From positions 1 to 40,136 of the forward strand of contig JAOBWK010000108.1 in assembly GCA_025463305.1 (NCBI GenBank): a stretch of 40,136 nucleotides of DNA, in the 5' to 3' direction. This DNA is from Ilumatobacteraceae bacterium (GTDB lineage: Bacteria > Actinomycetota > Acidimicrobiia > Acidimicrobiales > Ilumatobacteraceae). The notes under the pieces were generated by a model that worked only from the letters and a program-made list of their open reading frames with translations, did no database searches and was not told the DNA's origin. Of this stretch, positions 1 through 7,873 are shown in pieces. A program made the position numbers and the translations under genes. Position 1 is the first letter of the stretch. The number at the start of each line of letters is the position of its first letter.

Positions 1-266
1 ACATCGGTCTGTGTGCCGAGGGCGAGGCGGAGGGACTGCTGCGTTCCGGTGCAACCACCATCGGCGGCAAGATCCCCGTCAACCCGAGTGGCGGTCTGGC
101 GTGCTTCGGCGAAGCCATTCCGGCTCAGGCCATCTCGCAGGTGTGTGAACTCGTCTGGCAGCTCCGCGGTCAGGCCGGGGACCGCCAGGTGGAGGGCGCG
201 ACGGTCGGCATCACTGCCAACCAGGGCCTGTTCGGCCACGGCAGCTCCGTGATCGTCTCCCGCTGA
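1..266 (+). CDS. Thiolase (SCP-x/lipid-transfer type), C-terminal part
   Basis: This is the last 88 codons of a thiolase-superfamily protein whose start lies left of the window; the reading frame begins at base 3. The remaining piece carries the NPSGGL turn followed by a FGEAIPAQAI segment and a VWQLRG helix. That is the pattern of the SCP-2/SCP-x-like thiolases, where the usual GHPxGATG of degradative thiolases is altered. Such proteins cleave or condense acyl-CoAs, often in steroid side-chain or branched-chain acid breakdown. The stop is 10 bases before the next gene, so the two are probably co-transcribed. The assignment to the superfamily is firm; the exact substrate cannot be read from this fragment. 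Confidence 0.8.
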   Translation, partial: IGLCAEGEAEGLLRSGATTIGGKIPVNPSGGLACFGEAIPAQAISQVCELVWQLRGQAGDRQVEGATVGITANQGLFGHGSSVIVSR

Positions 267-276
267 GCGTCGGACC

Positions 277-681
277 GTGACCGTCGAACTGGCCAAGGAC
301 TCGATCGACCTGGGCATCGTCGTCACCGACGCCGAGGCCTCGCTCGCGTTCTACCGCGACACCCTCGGCCTCCCGCTCGTCGGCGACATGGCACTGCCCG
401 GCGGCGGCACGATGTACCGGCTCGCGTGCGGCACGTCCGTGATCAAGCTCCTCGCCCCAGCGGTCGCACCACCGGCAGTGGCGCCACCCGGCGGCATCCC
501 GGGCGCCACCGGCTACCGCTACTGGACGATCTCGGTCACCAACATCGCCGACGTGCTCACGTCGTGCGCGGCGGCCGGCTACACCGTGCCGGTCGGCCTC
601 ACCGAGCTCCGCCCGGGCGTCACCATCGGCATCGTCGCCGACCCCGACGGCAACTGGGTCGAGCTCGTCCAGCTCGGCTGA
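277..681 (+). CDS. VOC family (glyoxalase/bleomycin resistance-like) protein
   Basis: A 134-residue protein with the two beta-alpha-beta-beta-beta halves of the vicinal oxygen chelate fold. The first half has the AFYRDTLGLPLV signature near residues 24-35; the second ends with ADPDGNWVELVQ, where the Glu is the usual metal ligand position. VOC proteins include isomerases, epimerases, dioxygenases and glyoxalases, so the reaction is open. It starts with GTG only 10 bases after the thiolase stop, which points to one transcript and perhaps a role with CoA-ester metabolism, such as a methylmalonyl-CoA epimerase-like enzyme. That role is an inference from position only. Confidence 0.8.
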   Translation: MTVELAKDSIDLGIVVTDAEASLAFYRDTLGLPLVGDMALPGGGTMYRLACGTSVIKLLAPAVAPPAVAPPGGIPGATGYRYWTISVTNIADVLTSCAAAGYTVPVGLTELRPGVTIGIVADPDGNWVELVQLG

Positions 682-783
682 GCGGTCATCTGCGTCGATG
701 CGACGTACCGAACCGCCGAGGTACGCCGCGGCGAGCGCATCGCCGGATCGCGCCGTCGCGAACCGCGCACCAGGTCCGGCTGG

Positions 784-789
784 CATACT
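784..789 (+). promoter_or_regulatory. -10 box (CATACT) of a leaderless promoter
   Basis: CATACT ends six bases before the ATG at 796. With the usual distance from -10 box to +1, transcription would begin at or next to the start codon. There is little room for a ribosome binding site. This is one of several such boxes in the window. Confidence 0.45.
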
Positions 790-795
790 CCAGGC

Positions 796-993
796 ATGGC
801 TACTGTCCGTCGAAGTGCCCGTTCGTTGCTGGCGAGCGTGCTCGGTTGGGTGATCGTCGCGATCATCGCCTACTTCGTGCTCGGCGCGCTCGTCGGCACG
901 ATCCTGTGGGTGCTGCGCGCCGTGCTCGTCGTCGTCGCGATCCTCGGGCTGATCTGGCTGTACTTCAAGCTCAAAGGCGACCCGAAGGACTGA
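796..993 (+). CDS. Small two-helix membrane protein
   Basis: A 65-residue protein with a basic N-terminus (ATVRRSAR) and two hydrophobic helices at about residues 15-35 and 38-57, ending in a charged KLKGDPKD tail. Nothing catalytic is visible, and I do not recognise a named family. Both ends probably face the cytoplasm. The gene stands alone, 114 bases after the VOC gene and 70 before a thiolase, and has its own -10 box six bases upstream. Codon use matches its neighbours, which supports a real gene despite its size. Confidence 0.65.
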   Translation: MATVRRSARSLLASVLGWVIVAIIAYFVLGALVGTILWVLRAVLVVVAILGLIWLYFKLKGDPKD

Positions 994-1050
994 GGCGTGA
1001 CGTCCGTCGGCGGGGCGGCCCCGGCACGGACTGAAGCGGCCGTCCGCCGC

Positions 1051-1056
1051 TAACGT
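1051..1056 (+). promoter_or_regulatory. -10 box (TAACGT) of a leaderless promoter
   Basis: TAACGT fits TANNNT and ends seven bases before the thiolase ATG at 1064. A GCGGC/GCCGC inverted pair lies just upstream (1036-1050). Confidence 0.5.
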
Positions 1057-1063
1057 CGGCCTC

Positions 1064-2212
1064 ATGCCTGAAGCATTCATCGTCGATGCCGTTCGTACCC
1101 CTGTCGGCCGCCGCGGCGGTTCGCTGAGCACGGTGCACCCGGCCGACCTCGGGGCGCACAGCATCAAGGCGCTGATGGACCGCACCGGGGTGGATCCGAA
1201 CGCGATCGACGACGTCGTGTTCGGCAACGTGGACTCGATCGGACCGCAGGCTGGCTGCATCGCCCGCACGGCGTGGCTCACCGCCGGCCTGCCCGAGCAC
1301 GTGCCGGGCACCACCAGCGACCGCCCGTGCGGCTCGGCCCAGCAGGCCATCCACTTCGCCGCCCAGGGCGTGATGAGCGGTACGCAGGACCTCGTCGTCG
1401 CCGGCGGTGTGCAGAACATGAGCATGATCCCGATCTCGTCGGCGATGTTCGCCGGTCAGGCGCTGGGCTTCGACGATCCGTTCACCGGGTCGCCCGGCTG
1501 GGTCGCCCGCTACGGCAGCGGCGCGGTCGACCAGTTCGTGGGCGCCGAGATGATGGTGTCGAAGTGGAACCTGTCACGCGAGGAGATGGAGGAGTTCGCC
1601 GTCGAATCGCACACCCGGGCCATCCGCGCCCGCGCCGAGGGCCGCTTCGACGGACAGATCGCGCCGCTCAACGGACTCGACTTCGACGAAGGCCCGCGCG
1701 AGCCCAACTGGGACAAGATCCGCTCGCTGAAGACGCTGATGCCCGAGGGCAAGCTCACCGCCGCCTGTGCGAGCCAGATCAGCGACGCCTCCGCGGCGCT
1801 GCTGATCGCCAGCGAGCAGGCCGTCAAGGACCACGACCTCACGCCCCGCGCCCGGATCCACCACATCAGCGTGATGGCCGACGACCCGATCATGATGCTG
1901 TCCGCCCCCATCCCGGCCACGCTGCGGGCGCTCCAGCGCACCGGGCTGACGGTCGACGACATCGACCTCGTCGAGATCAACGAGGCGTTTGCCCCGGTCG
2001 TGATGGCGTGGATGCGCGAGACCGGCTTCGATCACGCCAAGGTGAACGTCAACGGTGGCGCCATCGCGCTCGGCCATCCGCTCGGCGCCACCGGTGCCCG
2101 GCTGATGACCACGCTGCTCGCCGAGCTCGAGCGCACCGGCGGCCGCTACGGCTTGCAGACGATGTGCGAAGGCGGTGGCCAGGCCAACGTCACCATCATC
2201 GAGCGGCTCTAG
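1064..2212 (+). CDS. Acetyl-CoA acetyltransferase (degradative thiolase)
   Basis: A full-length 382-residue thiolase. The acyl-accepting cysteine is Cys89 in [17 protein letters not shown]. The C-terminal half has the [17 protein letters not shown] motif with the active-site His, and CEGGGQAN near the end with the second cysteine. The N-terminal [14 protein letters not shown] is the classic thiolase opening. It cleaves 3-ketoacyl-CoA with CoA in beta-oxidation, or condenses two acyl-CoAs. A thiolase is also needed after IpdAB in the HIP pathway, but this gene is 11 kb from the ipd operon, so that link is only a possibility. The ATG at 1064 is chosen because a TAACGT -10 box sits seven bases upstream and the protein length matches the family. 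Confidence 0.92.
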   Translation: MPEAFIVDAVRTPVGRRGGSLSTVHPADLGAHSIKALMDRTGVDPNAIDDVVFGNVDSIGPQAGCIARTAWLTAGLPEHVPGTTSDRPCGSAQQAIHFAAQGVMSGTQDLVVAGGVQNMSMIPISSAMFAGQALGFDDPFTGSPGWVARYGSGAVDQFVGAEMMVSKWNLSREEMEEFAVESHTRAIRARAEGRFDGQIAPLNGLDFDEGPREPNWDKIRSLKTLMPEGKLTAACASQISDASAALLIASEQAVKDHDLTPRARIHHISVMADDPIMMLSAPIPATLRALQRTGLTVDDIDLVEINEAFAPVVMAWMRETGFDHAKVNVNGGAIALGHPLGATGARLMTTLLAELERTGGRYGLQTMCEGGGQANVTIIERL

Positions 2213-2225
2213 GCACACCGCAGGC

Positions 2226-2807
2226 ATGAGCGTCGTCCGCAAGGCCACCGACGCCGACATGACGCGGCTGTGCCGCACCGCGATGCACGCGTTCGCCGAT
2301 GATCCGGTGATGCGCTGGTTCTGGCCCGACGACGCCGACTACTACGCCGGCGACGGTGAGATCATGCGGCTGCTGTTCCGGCGTTGGTTGGCCTACGACA
2401 CGACCTTCACCACCGACGACTGCGTCGCCGTCGCGGCGTTCGTGCCACCGAACCCGCCGGTGATCGAGTTCGAGCCCGAGCAACCGGTGGTGATGCCGCC
2501 CGACGAGCTGCTCGCGCGCTTCACCGCGATCGGGCCGATCCTGCGTGAGAACACCCCGCCGCAGCCGCACTGGTACCTCAACCTGCTCGGCACCCACCCG
2601 CACTGGCAGCGCCAGGGGCTCGGCGCGATGGTGATGGCGCCCATCTTCGAGACGTGCGATCGCGAGGGCCTGCCGCTGTACCTCGAGACCGAGACGGTCG
2701 CGAACGTCGCGTACTACTCGCACCACGGGTTCGCCGTGCGCACCGAGTGGGACGTCCCGCTCGGCGGCCCGCACATGTGGGGCATGCTGCGCGACCCGAA
2801 GCGCTGA
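2226..2807 (+). CDS. GNAT family N-acetyltransferase
   Basis: A 193-residue GNAT protein. The acetyl-CoA binding motif A is seen in GTHPHWQRQGLGAMVM (about residues 125-140), with the RQGLGA loop for the pyrophosphate. The typical C-terminal YYSHHGF beta-bulge follows. It probably transfers an acetyl group to a small amine, but the substrate cannot be predicted. The frame is open further upstream, but the ATG at 2226 begins the conserved VVRKATDADM strand and avoids overlap with the thiolase, which ends 13 bases earlier. It likely shares the thiolase transcript. The gene converges with the sulfatase, with a palindromic element between them. Confidence 0.85.
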   Translation: MSVVRKATDADMTRLCRTAMHAFADDPVMRWFWPDDADYYAGDGEIMRLLFRRWLAYDTTFTTDDCVAVAAFVPPNPPVIEFEPEQPVVMPPDELLARFTAIGPILRENTPPQPHWYLNLLGTHPHWQRQGLGAMVMAPIFETCDREGLPLYLETETVANVAYYSHHGFAVRTEWDVPLGGPHMWGMLRDPKR

Positions 2808-2844
2808 CCGCCACCGACATCTCCAGAGCGTTGCGGTCACTGCG

Positions 2845-2881
2845 CGCGTGATGTCGTCCGACCGACGACATCGCGCGGTCA
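2845..2881. repeat. Palindromic element, copy A (between convergent genes)
   Basis: Arms CGCGTGATGTCGTC (2845-2858) and GACGACATCGCGCG (2864-2877) pair at 13 of 14 positions around a 5-base spacer. The right side runs into GGTCA, whose TCA (2879-2881) is the complement of the sulfatase stop codon. The core ATGTCGTC-N5-GACGACAT is the same as in two tandem copies at 20500-20606. An extra TGACCGC (2805-2811)/GCGGTCA (2833-2839) pair lies just left and includes the GNAT stop. The position suggests a bidirectional terminator or REP-like sequence. Confidence 0.7.
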
Positions 2882-5209
2882 CTCGTAGCGGGCGCCGAGG
2901 CCGTGGACGAACTCGACGAAGCGCGCCCCTGCATCCGGTGCGAGCTCGCCCGGTTCGTAGCGCACCGACCGCACCGTGCCGGCATAGGCGAACGCGCCGC
3001 GCCGCCCGTACCGCTGCCAGTCGACGGGTGAGCCGCGGTCGATGCCGATCGAGATGCCGGTGAACGGCGCCATCGGCCAGAGCATCGGGCGCTCGACATC
3101 GGCGAACCGCTCGACGCCATCGACCGCGAGCGTGACGATCCAGCGACCGCCGCCGGGTCCGCCGAGCGTGAGCACGACATCGTGCCGACCGGCCGCGAGC
3201 GCGCCTGCCGACGTGCGCAGCGTCGTGCCGTGGCCGTCGTTGTGCACGAACCACAGCTCGTCGCCCTCGACCTCGAGCGCGTAGCCACCGCCCTGGTCGC
3301 CGTGCGACACGAGCACGCCTTCGTCGCCGGCAGCGTGGGCGACATCGATGGCGACGACGCACGTGCGCTGCCAGACCAGGCTGCCGCTGCGGATCCGTTC
3401 GAGCGTCGGCGTGCCAGGCCAGATCGTGACCGGCTGGTGGAACACGTCGTCCTTCGGCGGGCGGGCCAGCCAGCGCCAGCCCGAGCCCTCGTCGAGGGGG
3501 TACACCTGGTTGGCGACGGCAGCGGTGTGGAACCCCGCGGACAGCTCGGCCACCCGCTCGGGCTGCTCGGCGGCGAGGTTGCTGACCTCGACCGGATCGG
3601 TGCGCAGGTCGTACAGCTCCCAATCGGCGTCGGTGAACTTCGTGCGCGGCTTGCGGTTGGTGACCACTTCCCAGCCGTCGCGGTAGAAGCCGCGGTGACC
3701 CTCCATCTCGTAGTACTGCTCCTCGCGCACCTCGCCGTGGTGCGCGTCGTGGAGCACGCCCACCATGCTCGCTCCGTTCATCGGCTTCAGCGGCTCGCCG
3801 TTGCGCTCGGCCGGGGTGTCGATGCCGGCCATCGCCAGCACGGTCGGGAGCACGTCGATGCAGTGGCCGTACTGGGTGCGGATCTCGCCGGCCACGGACG
3901 TGAGGCCCTTCGGCCAGCTCCACACGCACGGCACCTGGTGGCCGCCGGCGTGCGTGTTCCGCTTGTAGAGCCGGAACGGCGTGTTGCTCGCCATCGCCCA
4001 ACCGCGCGGGTAGTGCGTCATCGTCTGCGGACCGCCGATGTCGTCCAGCCGGGCGAGGTCCTTCGGCAGCCGATCGAGCGCATCGCCGAAGCCGAGGTGG
4101 CCGAAGTAGTTGGTGGTACCGGTGGACTCGCCCTCGCGACTCGCACCGTTGTCGGACAGGAAGACGAGGATCGTGTTCTCCCACTCCCCCATCTCCACCA
4201 GCGCCTCGCGGAGCCGGCCGACGCTCTGGTCGATCTCGTCGACCATCGCCGCGTACACCGCCATGTAGCGGGCGTACACGGTGCGCTCGTCGTCGGTGAG
4301 GTCGTCCCACGCGTGCACGTCGTCACCGGGCTCGCTGTTGCGCGGCGGCAACGGAGTGCCGGGCGGGATGATCCCGAGCTCGAGCTGGCGGGCGTGGCGG
4401 CTGATCCTGATCTCGTCCCAACCCTGGGTGTACGCGTCGCGGTAACGCTCGACGTCGACCGGCTTGGCCACGAGCGGGGCGTGGGCCGCGGGATGGGCCA
4501 TGTACAAGAAGAACGGCTGACCCGGCCGTGACGCGGCCCGGTCGCGGATCATCCGGATCGCCTTCTCGGTGAGGTCGTCGGTGAGGAAGTAGTCGTCCGG
4601 GTACTGGTCGATCTCGACGACGTGGTTGTCCTCCACCAGGCGGTGCGGCTGGTGCAGGTTGGTGAAGGCCTCGAGGATGCCGTAGTAGCGATCGAACCCG
4701 CGCTGGCACGGCCAGCCGTGCTGCGGTCCGCCCGAGGACATGTCGGCGTCGCGACAGAGGTGCCACTTGCCGACCATCAACGTCGCGTAGCCGGCGCCGC
4801 GCAGGATCTCCGCCGCTGTCGCGACGTTCGACGCGATCTCGGCGCGGTAGCCGGGGAAGCCGGGATCGTCCTGGGCGATGTGGCCCATCCCGGCAGCGTG
4901 GGCGTTGAGCCCGGTCAGCAGCGAGGCACGGGTCGGCGAGCACATCGGGTTGACGTGGAAGTTGGTGAAGCGGACGCCCTCGGCGGCCAGGCGGTCGATG
5001 TGTGGCGTGTTGATCTCGCTGCCGAAGCAACCGATGTCGGAGAACCCGACGTCGTCGACCAGCACGAACACGATGTTCGGCGCACCGCTCGGTGGTGCCG
5101 GCGGCGTCGGCCAGTCGTTCTGCGAACCGGCCATCGTCCGCCCGATCCGACCGGCGAACCCTTCGCCGCCGAAGGGGCTCGATCCTGCGTTGCTCTCCGC
5201 GCTCGTCAC
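2879..5209 (-). CDS. Arylsulfatase-type sulfatase
   Basis: A 776-residue sulfatase of the alkaline phosphatase superfamily. The catalytic C-x-P-x-R signature is CSPTR with Cys90, to be converted to formylglycine. The metal-binding N-terminal motif is NIVFVLVDDVGFSDIG, and LSDNGAS is further on. After the sulfatase domain (about residues 43-510) comes a beta-rich C-terminal region of about 200 residues, as in large mycobacterial arylsulfatases. I chose GTG at 5209 for two reasons: it keeps the FAGRIGRT...WPTPP lead-in typical of these enzymes, and TAAGTT lies seven bases before it. ATG at 5134 is the alternative. No signal peptide is visible, so the enzyme may be cytoplasmic. It would release sulfate from a sulfate ester. 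No formylglycine-generating enzyme gene is in the window. Confidence 0.9.
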   Translation of the reverse strand: MTSAESNAGSSPFGGEGFAGRIGRTMAGSQNDWPTPPAPPSGAPNIVFVLVDDVGFSDIGCFGSEINTPHIDRLAAEGVRFTNFHVNPMCSPTRASLLTGLNAHAAGMGHIAQDDPGFPGYRAEIASNVATAAEILRGAGYATLMVGKWHLCRDADMSSGGPQHGWPCQRGFDRYYGILEAFTNLHQPHRLVEDNHVVEIDQYPDDYFLTDDLTEKAIRMIRDRAASRPGQPFFLYMAHPAAHAPLVAKPVDVERYRDAYTQGWDEIRISRHARQLELGIIPPGTPLPPRNSEPGDDVHAWDDLTDDERTVYARYMAVYAAMVDEIDQSVGRLREALVEMGEWENTILVFLSDNGASREGESTGTTNYFGHLGFGDALDRLPKDLARLDDIGGPQTMTHYPRGWAMASNTPFRLYKRNTHAGGHQVPCVWSWPKGLTSVAGEIRTQYGHCIDVLPTVLAMAGIDTPAERNGEPLKPMNGASMVGVLHDAHHGEVREEQYYEMEGHRGFYRDGWEVVTNRKPRTKFTDADWELYDLRTDPVEVSNLAAEQPERVAELSAGFHTAAVANQVYPLDEGSGWRWLARPPKDDVFHQPVTIWPGTPTLERIRSGSLVWQRTCVVAIDVAHAAGDEGVLVSHGDQGGGYALEVEGDELWFVHNDGHGTTLRTSAGALAAGRHDVVLTLGGPGGGRWIVTLAVDGVERFADVERPMLWPMAPFTGISIGIDRGSPVDWQRYGRRGAFAYAGTVRSVRYEPGELAPDAGARFVEFVHGLGARYE

Positions 5210-5216
5210 GGGTCGG

Positions 5217-5222
5217 AACTTA
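5217..5222 (-). promoter_or_regulatory. -10 box (TAAGTT) of the sulfatase, leaderless
   Basis: Read on the minus strand, TAAGTT ends seven bases before the GTG at 5209. This supports that GTG over the downstream ATG as the sulfatase start. Confidence 0.5.
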
Positions 5223-5270
5223 ACCCCGCGCCCGGTGCCGGCCCCGGTTGGAACGGACCGGATCGCGGGG

Positions 5271-5276
5271 CAGAGT
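5271..5276 (+). promoter_or_regulatory. Possible -10 box (CAGAGT) of the nitroreductase
   Basis: CAGAGT keeps the key A2 and T6 of the -10 consensus and ends six bases before the ATG at 5283, so the message would be leaderless. It lies in the 73-base divergent gap shared with the sulfatase. Confidence 0.35.
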
Positions 5277-5282
5277 GCAGAC

Positions 5283-5849
5283 ATGACGACGACGTTCGAC
5301 GACCTCGCCACGCTCATCCGCTCGCGTCGCACGAGCATGCTCGTCGACCCCGATCGCGCCGTGCCGACCGACGTCGTCGAGCAGCTCTGCGAGCTGGCCC
5401 AGTGGGCGCCGAACCACAAGCGCACCTGGCCGTGGCGGTTCGCGCTGTTCACGGGCGAGGGTCGTGCCCGCCTCGGTCAGGCGTTCGTCGCCGACATGAA
5501 CGACCGCGACTTCGGCGACGAGGGCAAGCGCGCCAAGACGCTGACGAAGTACACCCGCACGCCGGCCGTGCTCGTGATCGGCGCGGCGGCCGACGGGAAC
5601 CCGAGCCGTCACGACGAGAACCGCGATGCCGTCGCCGCCGGCATCCAGAACATGCTGCTCGGCGCGACGGCGCTCGGCCTCGCCACCTACTGGGGCACCG
5701 CACCGCTCATCGACTCGCCTCGCGTCCTCGAGCTGTGCGGCTTCGAGCCCGACGTGCGCATCGTGAACGTCATGTACCTCGGTTGGGCGCGCGATGCGCC
5801 CGAAGGTCCGGCGCGGCCGCCGGTGCAGCTGGCGGTCGTCGACGGCTGA
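5283..5849 (+). CDS. Nitroreductase family protein
   Basis: A 188-residue FMN-dependent nitroreductase-fold protein. The N-terminal IRSRRTSM motif contacts the FMN phosphate. APNHKRTWPWRF at about residues 42-53 and the GIQNMLLGATALGLATYWGT helix are typical of the actinobacterial branch. These enzymes reduce nitro groups, quinones or enones with NAD(P)H. The natural substrate is unknown. The gene is divergent from the sulfatase with a 73-base gap and convergent with the esterase gene, 19 bases apart. The ATG at 5283 fits the family N-terminus; an upstream open frame exists but has no homologous look. Confidence 0.85.
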   Translation: MTTTFDDLATLIRSRRTSMLVDPDRAVPTDVVEQLCELAQWAPNHKRTWPWRFALFTGEGRARLGQAFVADMNDRDFGDEGKRAKTLTKYTRTPAVLVIGAAADGNPSRHDENRDAVAAGIQNMLLGATALGLATYWGTAPLIDSPRVLELCGFEPDVRIVNVMYLGWARDAPEGPARPPVQLAVVDG

Positions 5850-5868
5850 CGCGGGCCCGTGCCCTGCC

Positions 5869-6942
5869 TCAGGGCTTCGGGTGGGCGAACAGGAAGTCGA
5901 TGATGTCGGGCGCGAAGTTCGCCGTCAGCGGCGGGATGTGCGGCGCGCCCGCCATCGTCCACAGGTTCACGTCGATGCCGGGTGGGCAGCCGGCGAAGCT
6001 CTGCTCGGTGGTCTCGTTGCCGTCGATCGAGCTGACCAGGTCGAGCGTGTCGGTGCCGTCGACCGGGGTCGGCGTGCAACCGTCGTAGGTCGCCCAGGTG
6101 GCCACCGTCGTGGGCGCGCTCGGGAACGTGTGCCCGAGGTTCTGGCCGCCGTCGTAGGCGATCGTGTGGTCACCCGTGCCGTGCACCTCGAGCACGCTCA
6201 CCGGCTCCGACGGTGTGCACTTCGTGGTGTCCTCCCACGTCGCCCCGGCGAGGCTGACGATCGCGGCGATCTCGTCGGCGTGGTCGCAGGCCATCCGGTA
6301 CGACATGAAGCCGCCGTTGGAGTGGCCGACGAGGTAGACCCGCTTGCGGTCGACGTTGTAGTCGGCCTCGACCTGGTGGATGATGTCGATCAGGTACGCC
6401 GAGTCGTCGACCTGGGACACACCGAACCCGCAGCACGCGTCGGTGGCGTTCCAGAACTGGTTGCCGAGCGCGTTCTTGGTGCCGTCGGGGTGCACGTACA
6501 GGAACCCGCGTGACTCCGCCTGGGCCTGGAGCTGGAAGTAGCCCTCTTGCAGATCGCCAGACGCCGAGTAGCCGTGGAGCAGCAGCACGAGCGGCTCCGG
6601 CGTGCCGGCGTCGTACGTGGTGGGCACGAAGACCGTATAGGGCCGGGTCGGGTCCGGCGGCTCGGCGACCGTCGACGACGTCGTCGGGGCATCGGTCGCG
6701 GCGGGCTCGGTCGTGGCGGGCTCGGTCGTCGTGGGCGCGTCGGTGGTCGGCGGCTCCGTCGTCGGCGCCGGCTCGGTGGTGGCCGGTTCCGCCGTCGCAT
6801 CGGTCGCGGCCGGCGCCGTGCTCGTGACGACCGTCGTCGGCGCCACCGTGGTGACGGCGGCGGTCGAGGGCGACGAGGTGCTGGTCGAGCTGCACGCTGC
6901 TCCCGTGATCGCACCGACGAGGAGGAGTGCAGCGAGGCGCAT
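5869..6942 (-). CDS. PHB depolymerase/feruloyl esterase-like lipoprotein
   Basis: A 357-residue secreted alpha/beta hydrolase of the LpqC/PHB depolymerase family. The N-terminus is a signal peptide (RLAALLLVGAITGAAC); Cys17 could be lipidated, although Gly at -3 is not ideal for a lipobox. Residues about 18-97 are a Thr/Pro/Ala/Glu-rich stalk made of degenerate TTEPA-like repeats. The catalytic domain follows: LLLHGYSASGD, nucleophile Ser208 in GHSNGG, probable Asp258 in HGTGDHT and His335 in GAPHIPP. Paired cysteines in DACCGFG are common in the family. It likely cleaves esters such as short polyhydroxyalkanoates or plant phenolic esters outside the membrane. The ATG is supported by a TACAGT box six bases upstream. 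Confidence 0.88.
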   Translation of the reverse strand: MRLAALLLVGAITGAACSSTSTSSPSTAAVTTVAPTTVVTSTAPAATDATAEPATTEPAPTTEPPTTDAPTTTEPATTEPAATDAPTTSSTVAEPPDPTRPYTVFVPTTYDAGTPEPLVLLLHGYSASGDLQEGYFQLQAQAESRGFLYVHPDGTKNALGNQFWNATDACCGFGVSQVDDSAYLIDIIHQVEADYNVDRKRVYLVGHSNGGFMSYRMACDHADEIAAIVSLAGATWEDTTKCTPSEPVSVLEVHGTGDHTIAYDGGQNLGHTFPSAPTTVATWATYDGCTPTPVDGTDTLDLVSSIDGNETTEQSFAGCPPGIDVNLWTMAGAPHIPPLTANFAPDIIDFLFAHPKP

Positions 6943-6948
6943 GCAGGC

Positions 6949-6954
6949 ACTGTA
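6949..6954 (-). promoter_or_regulatory. -10 box (TACAGT) of the esterase, leaderless
   Basis: On the minus strand TACAGT ends six bases before the ATG at 6942. It shares a 54-base divergent gap with the methyltransferase promoter. Confidence 0.5.
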
Positions 6955-6984
6955 GGTCCCGTCCGGGCGATCGGTCAGGGCGTG

Positions 6985-6990
6985 TACGGT
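6985..6990 (+). promoter_or_regulatory. -10 box (TACGGT) of the methyltransferase, leaderless
   Basis: TACGGT ends six bases before the ATG at 6997. There is no room for a separate ribosome binding site. Confidence 0.5.
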
Positions 6991-6996
6991 CGGATC

Positions 6997-7815
6997 ATGA
7001 CGGCGCCCGAGTCCGACCACCTGTTCGCCGGCGCGGTGCCCGACATCTACGACGAGCTCTTCGTGCCGCTGATCTTCACCCCGTACGCGATCGACGTGAC
7101 GGAGCGCCTCGCCGGCACGGTCGACGGCGACCTGCTCGAGATCGCGGCCGGCACCGGCGCGGTCACCCGGTTGCTCGCCGACACCCTCCCCGCGGCCGTC
7201 GCGATCACCGCCACCGATCTGAACCAGGCGATGCTCGACCGCGCCGAGCGGATCGGGACGAGCCGGCCCGTCCGGTTCCGGCAGGCCGACGTGTTCGCGC
7301 TGCCGTTCGACGACGCGTCGTTCGACGTGGTCGTGTGCCAGTTCGGCGTGATGTTCTTCCGCCCACAGCCCGCCGCCTTCGCCGAGATCCGGCGCGTCCT
7401 GCGGCCGGGTGGCCGACTGCTGTTCAACGTGTGGGAGTCGCTCGATCGCAACGACTTCGCGCGGGTCGTCACCGCAGCGGTCAACGCCCTCGCCCCGGAC
7501 GACCCCAGCCACTTCTTCGAGCGCACCCCGCACGGCTACCGGGATCCCGCCACCATCGTGGCCGACCTCCTCGCCGGTGGCTTCACCGCCGACCCGGTGA
7601 TCGAACGGGTGGACCGCCGCAGCCGCGCCGCCGGCGCGAACGACGTCGCCGTCGCGTACTGCCAGGGCACACCGCTGCGCGGTGAGCTCGAGGCTCGGGG
7701 CACGGGCGCGCTGGCAGCCGCCACTGCGGCAGCCGAAGCGGCGATCACCGCCGAGTACGGCACCGGCCCGATCGAGGCCGCCATCAGCGCCCTCGTCGTC
7801 GACGTCGTCGCGTAG
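6997..7815 (+). CDS. Class I SAM-dependent methyltransferase
   Basis: A 272-residue methyltransferase of the UbiE/COQ5-like (methyltransferase 11/25) type. Motif I is LLEIAAGTGAVTRLL (about residues 46-60). The acidic residue that binds the SAM ribose is in ITATDLNQAM. ADVFALPFDDASFDVVVCQFG is motif II, followed by EIRRVLRPGGRLLFNVW. The acceptor is not predictable; the family methylates quinones, lipids and small metabolites. The start is fixed by the TACGGT box and by the usual short lead before motif I. It is divergent from the esterase gene and followed after 58 bases by an SDR gene with its own promoter. Confidence 0.85.
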   Translation: MTAPESDHLFAGAVPDIYDELFVPLIFTPYAIDVTERLAGTVDGDLLEIAAGTGAVTRLLADTLPAAVAITATDLNQAMLDRAERIGTSRPVRFRQADVFALPFDDASFDVVVCQFGVMFFRPQPAAFAEIRRVLRPGGRLLFNVWESLDRNDFARVVTAAVNALAPDDPSHFFERTPHGYRDPATIVADLLAGGFTADPVIERVDRRSRAAGANDVAVAYCQGTPLRGELEARGTGALAAATAAAEAAITAEYGTGPIEAAISALVVDVVA

Positions 7816-7861
7816 GAAGAACCTGGGGCCAACTCCACGGGTCCCGGATCGGCCGCCGTCC

Positions 7862-7867
7862 TACACT
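7862..7867 (+). promoter_or_regulatory. -10 box (TACACT) of the SDR gene, leaderless
   Basis: TACACT ends six bases before the ATG at 7874. Confidence 0.5.
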
Positions 7868-7873
7868 CGGTCC

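Noticed and set aside
748..761. TCGCG-CCGT-CGCGA inverted repeat before the small membrane protein gene
   Set aside because: Short and made only of CG-rich bases, so expected often by chance in this composition; no supporting context.
2196..4310. A 704-codon open frame on the minus strand overlapping the sulfatase and GNAT genes
   Set aside because: Arg/Pro/Ala-rich translation typical of a shifted high-GC frame; it covers the well-supported sulfatase in another frame.
3182..4531. A 449-codon plus-strand open frame opposite the sulfatase gene
   Set aside because: No family motif, biased composition, and mirrors the codons of the sulfatase on the other strand.
5210..5452. An N-terminal extension of the sulfatase to 857 residues
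   Set aside because: It would overlap the divergent nitroreductase gene and has no sulfatase-like residues before the FAGRIGRT segment.
6640..6900. Degenerate GGCTCGGTCGTG-like repeats as a CRISPR or satellite array
   Set aside because: They are the codons of the Thr/Pro/Glu-rich stalk of the esterase lipoprotein; no spacer structure.
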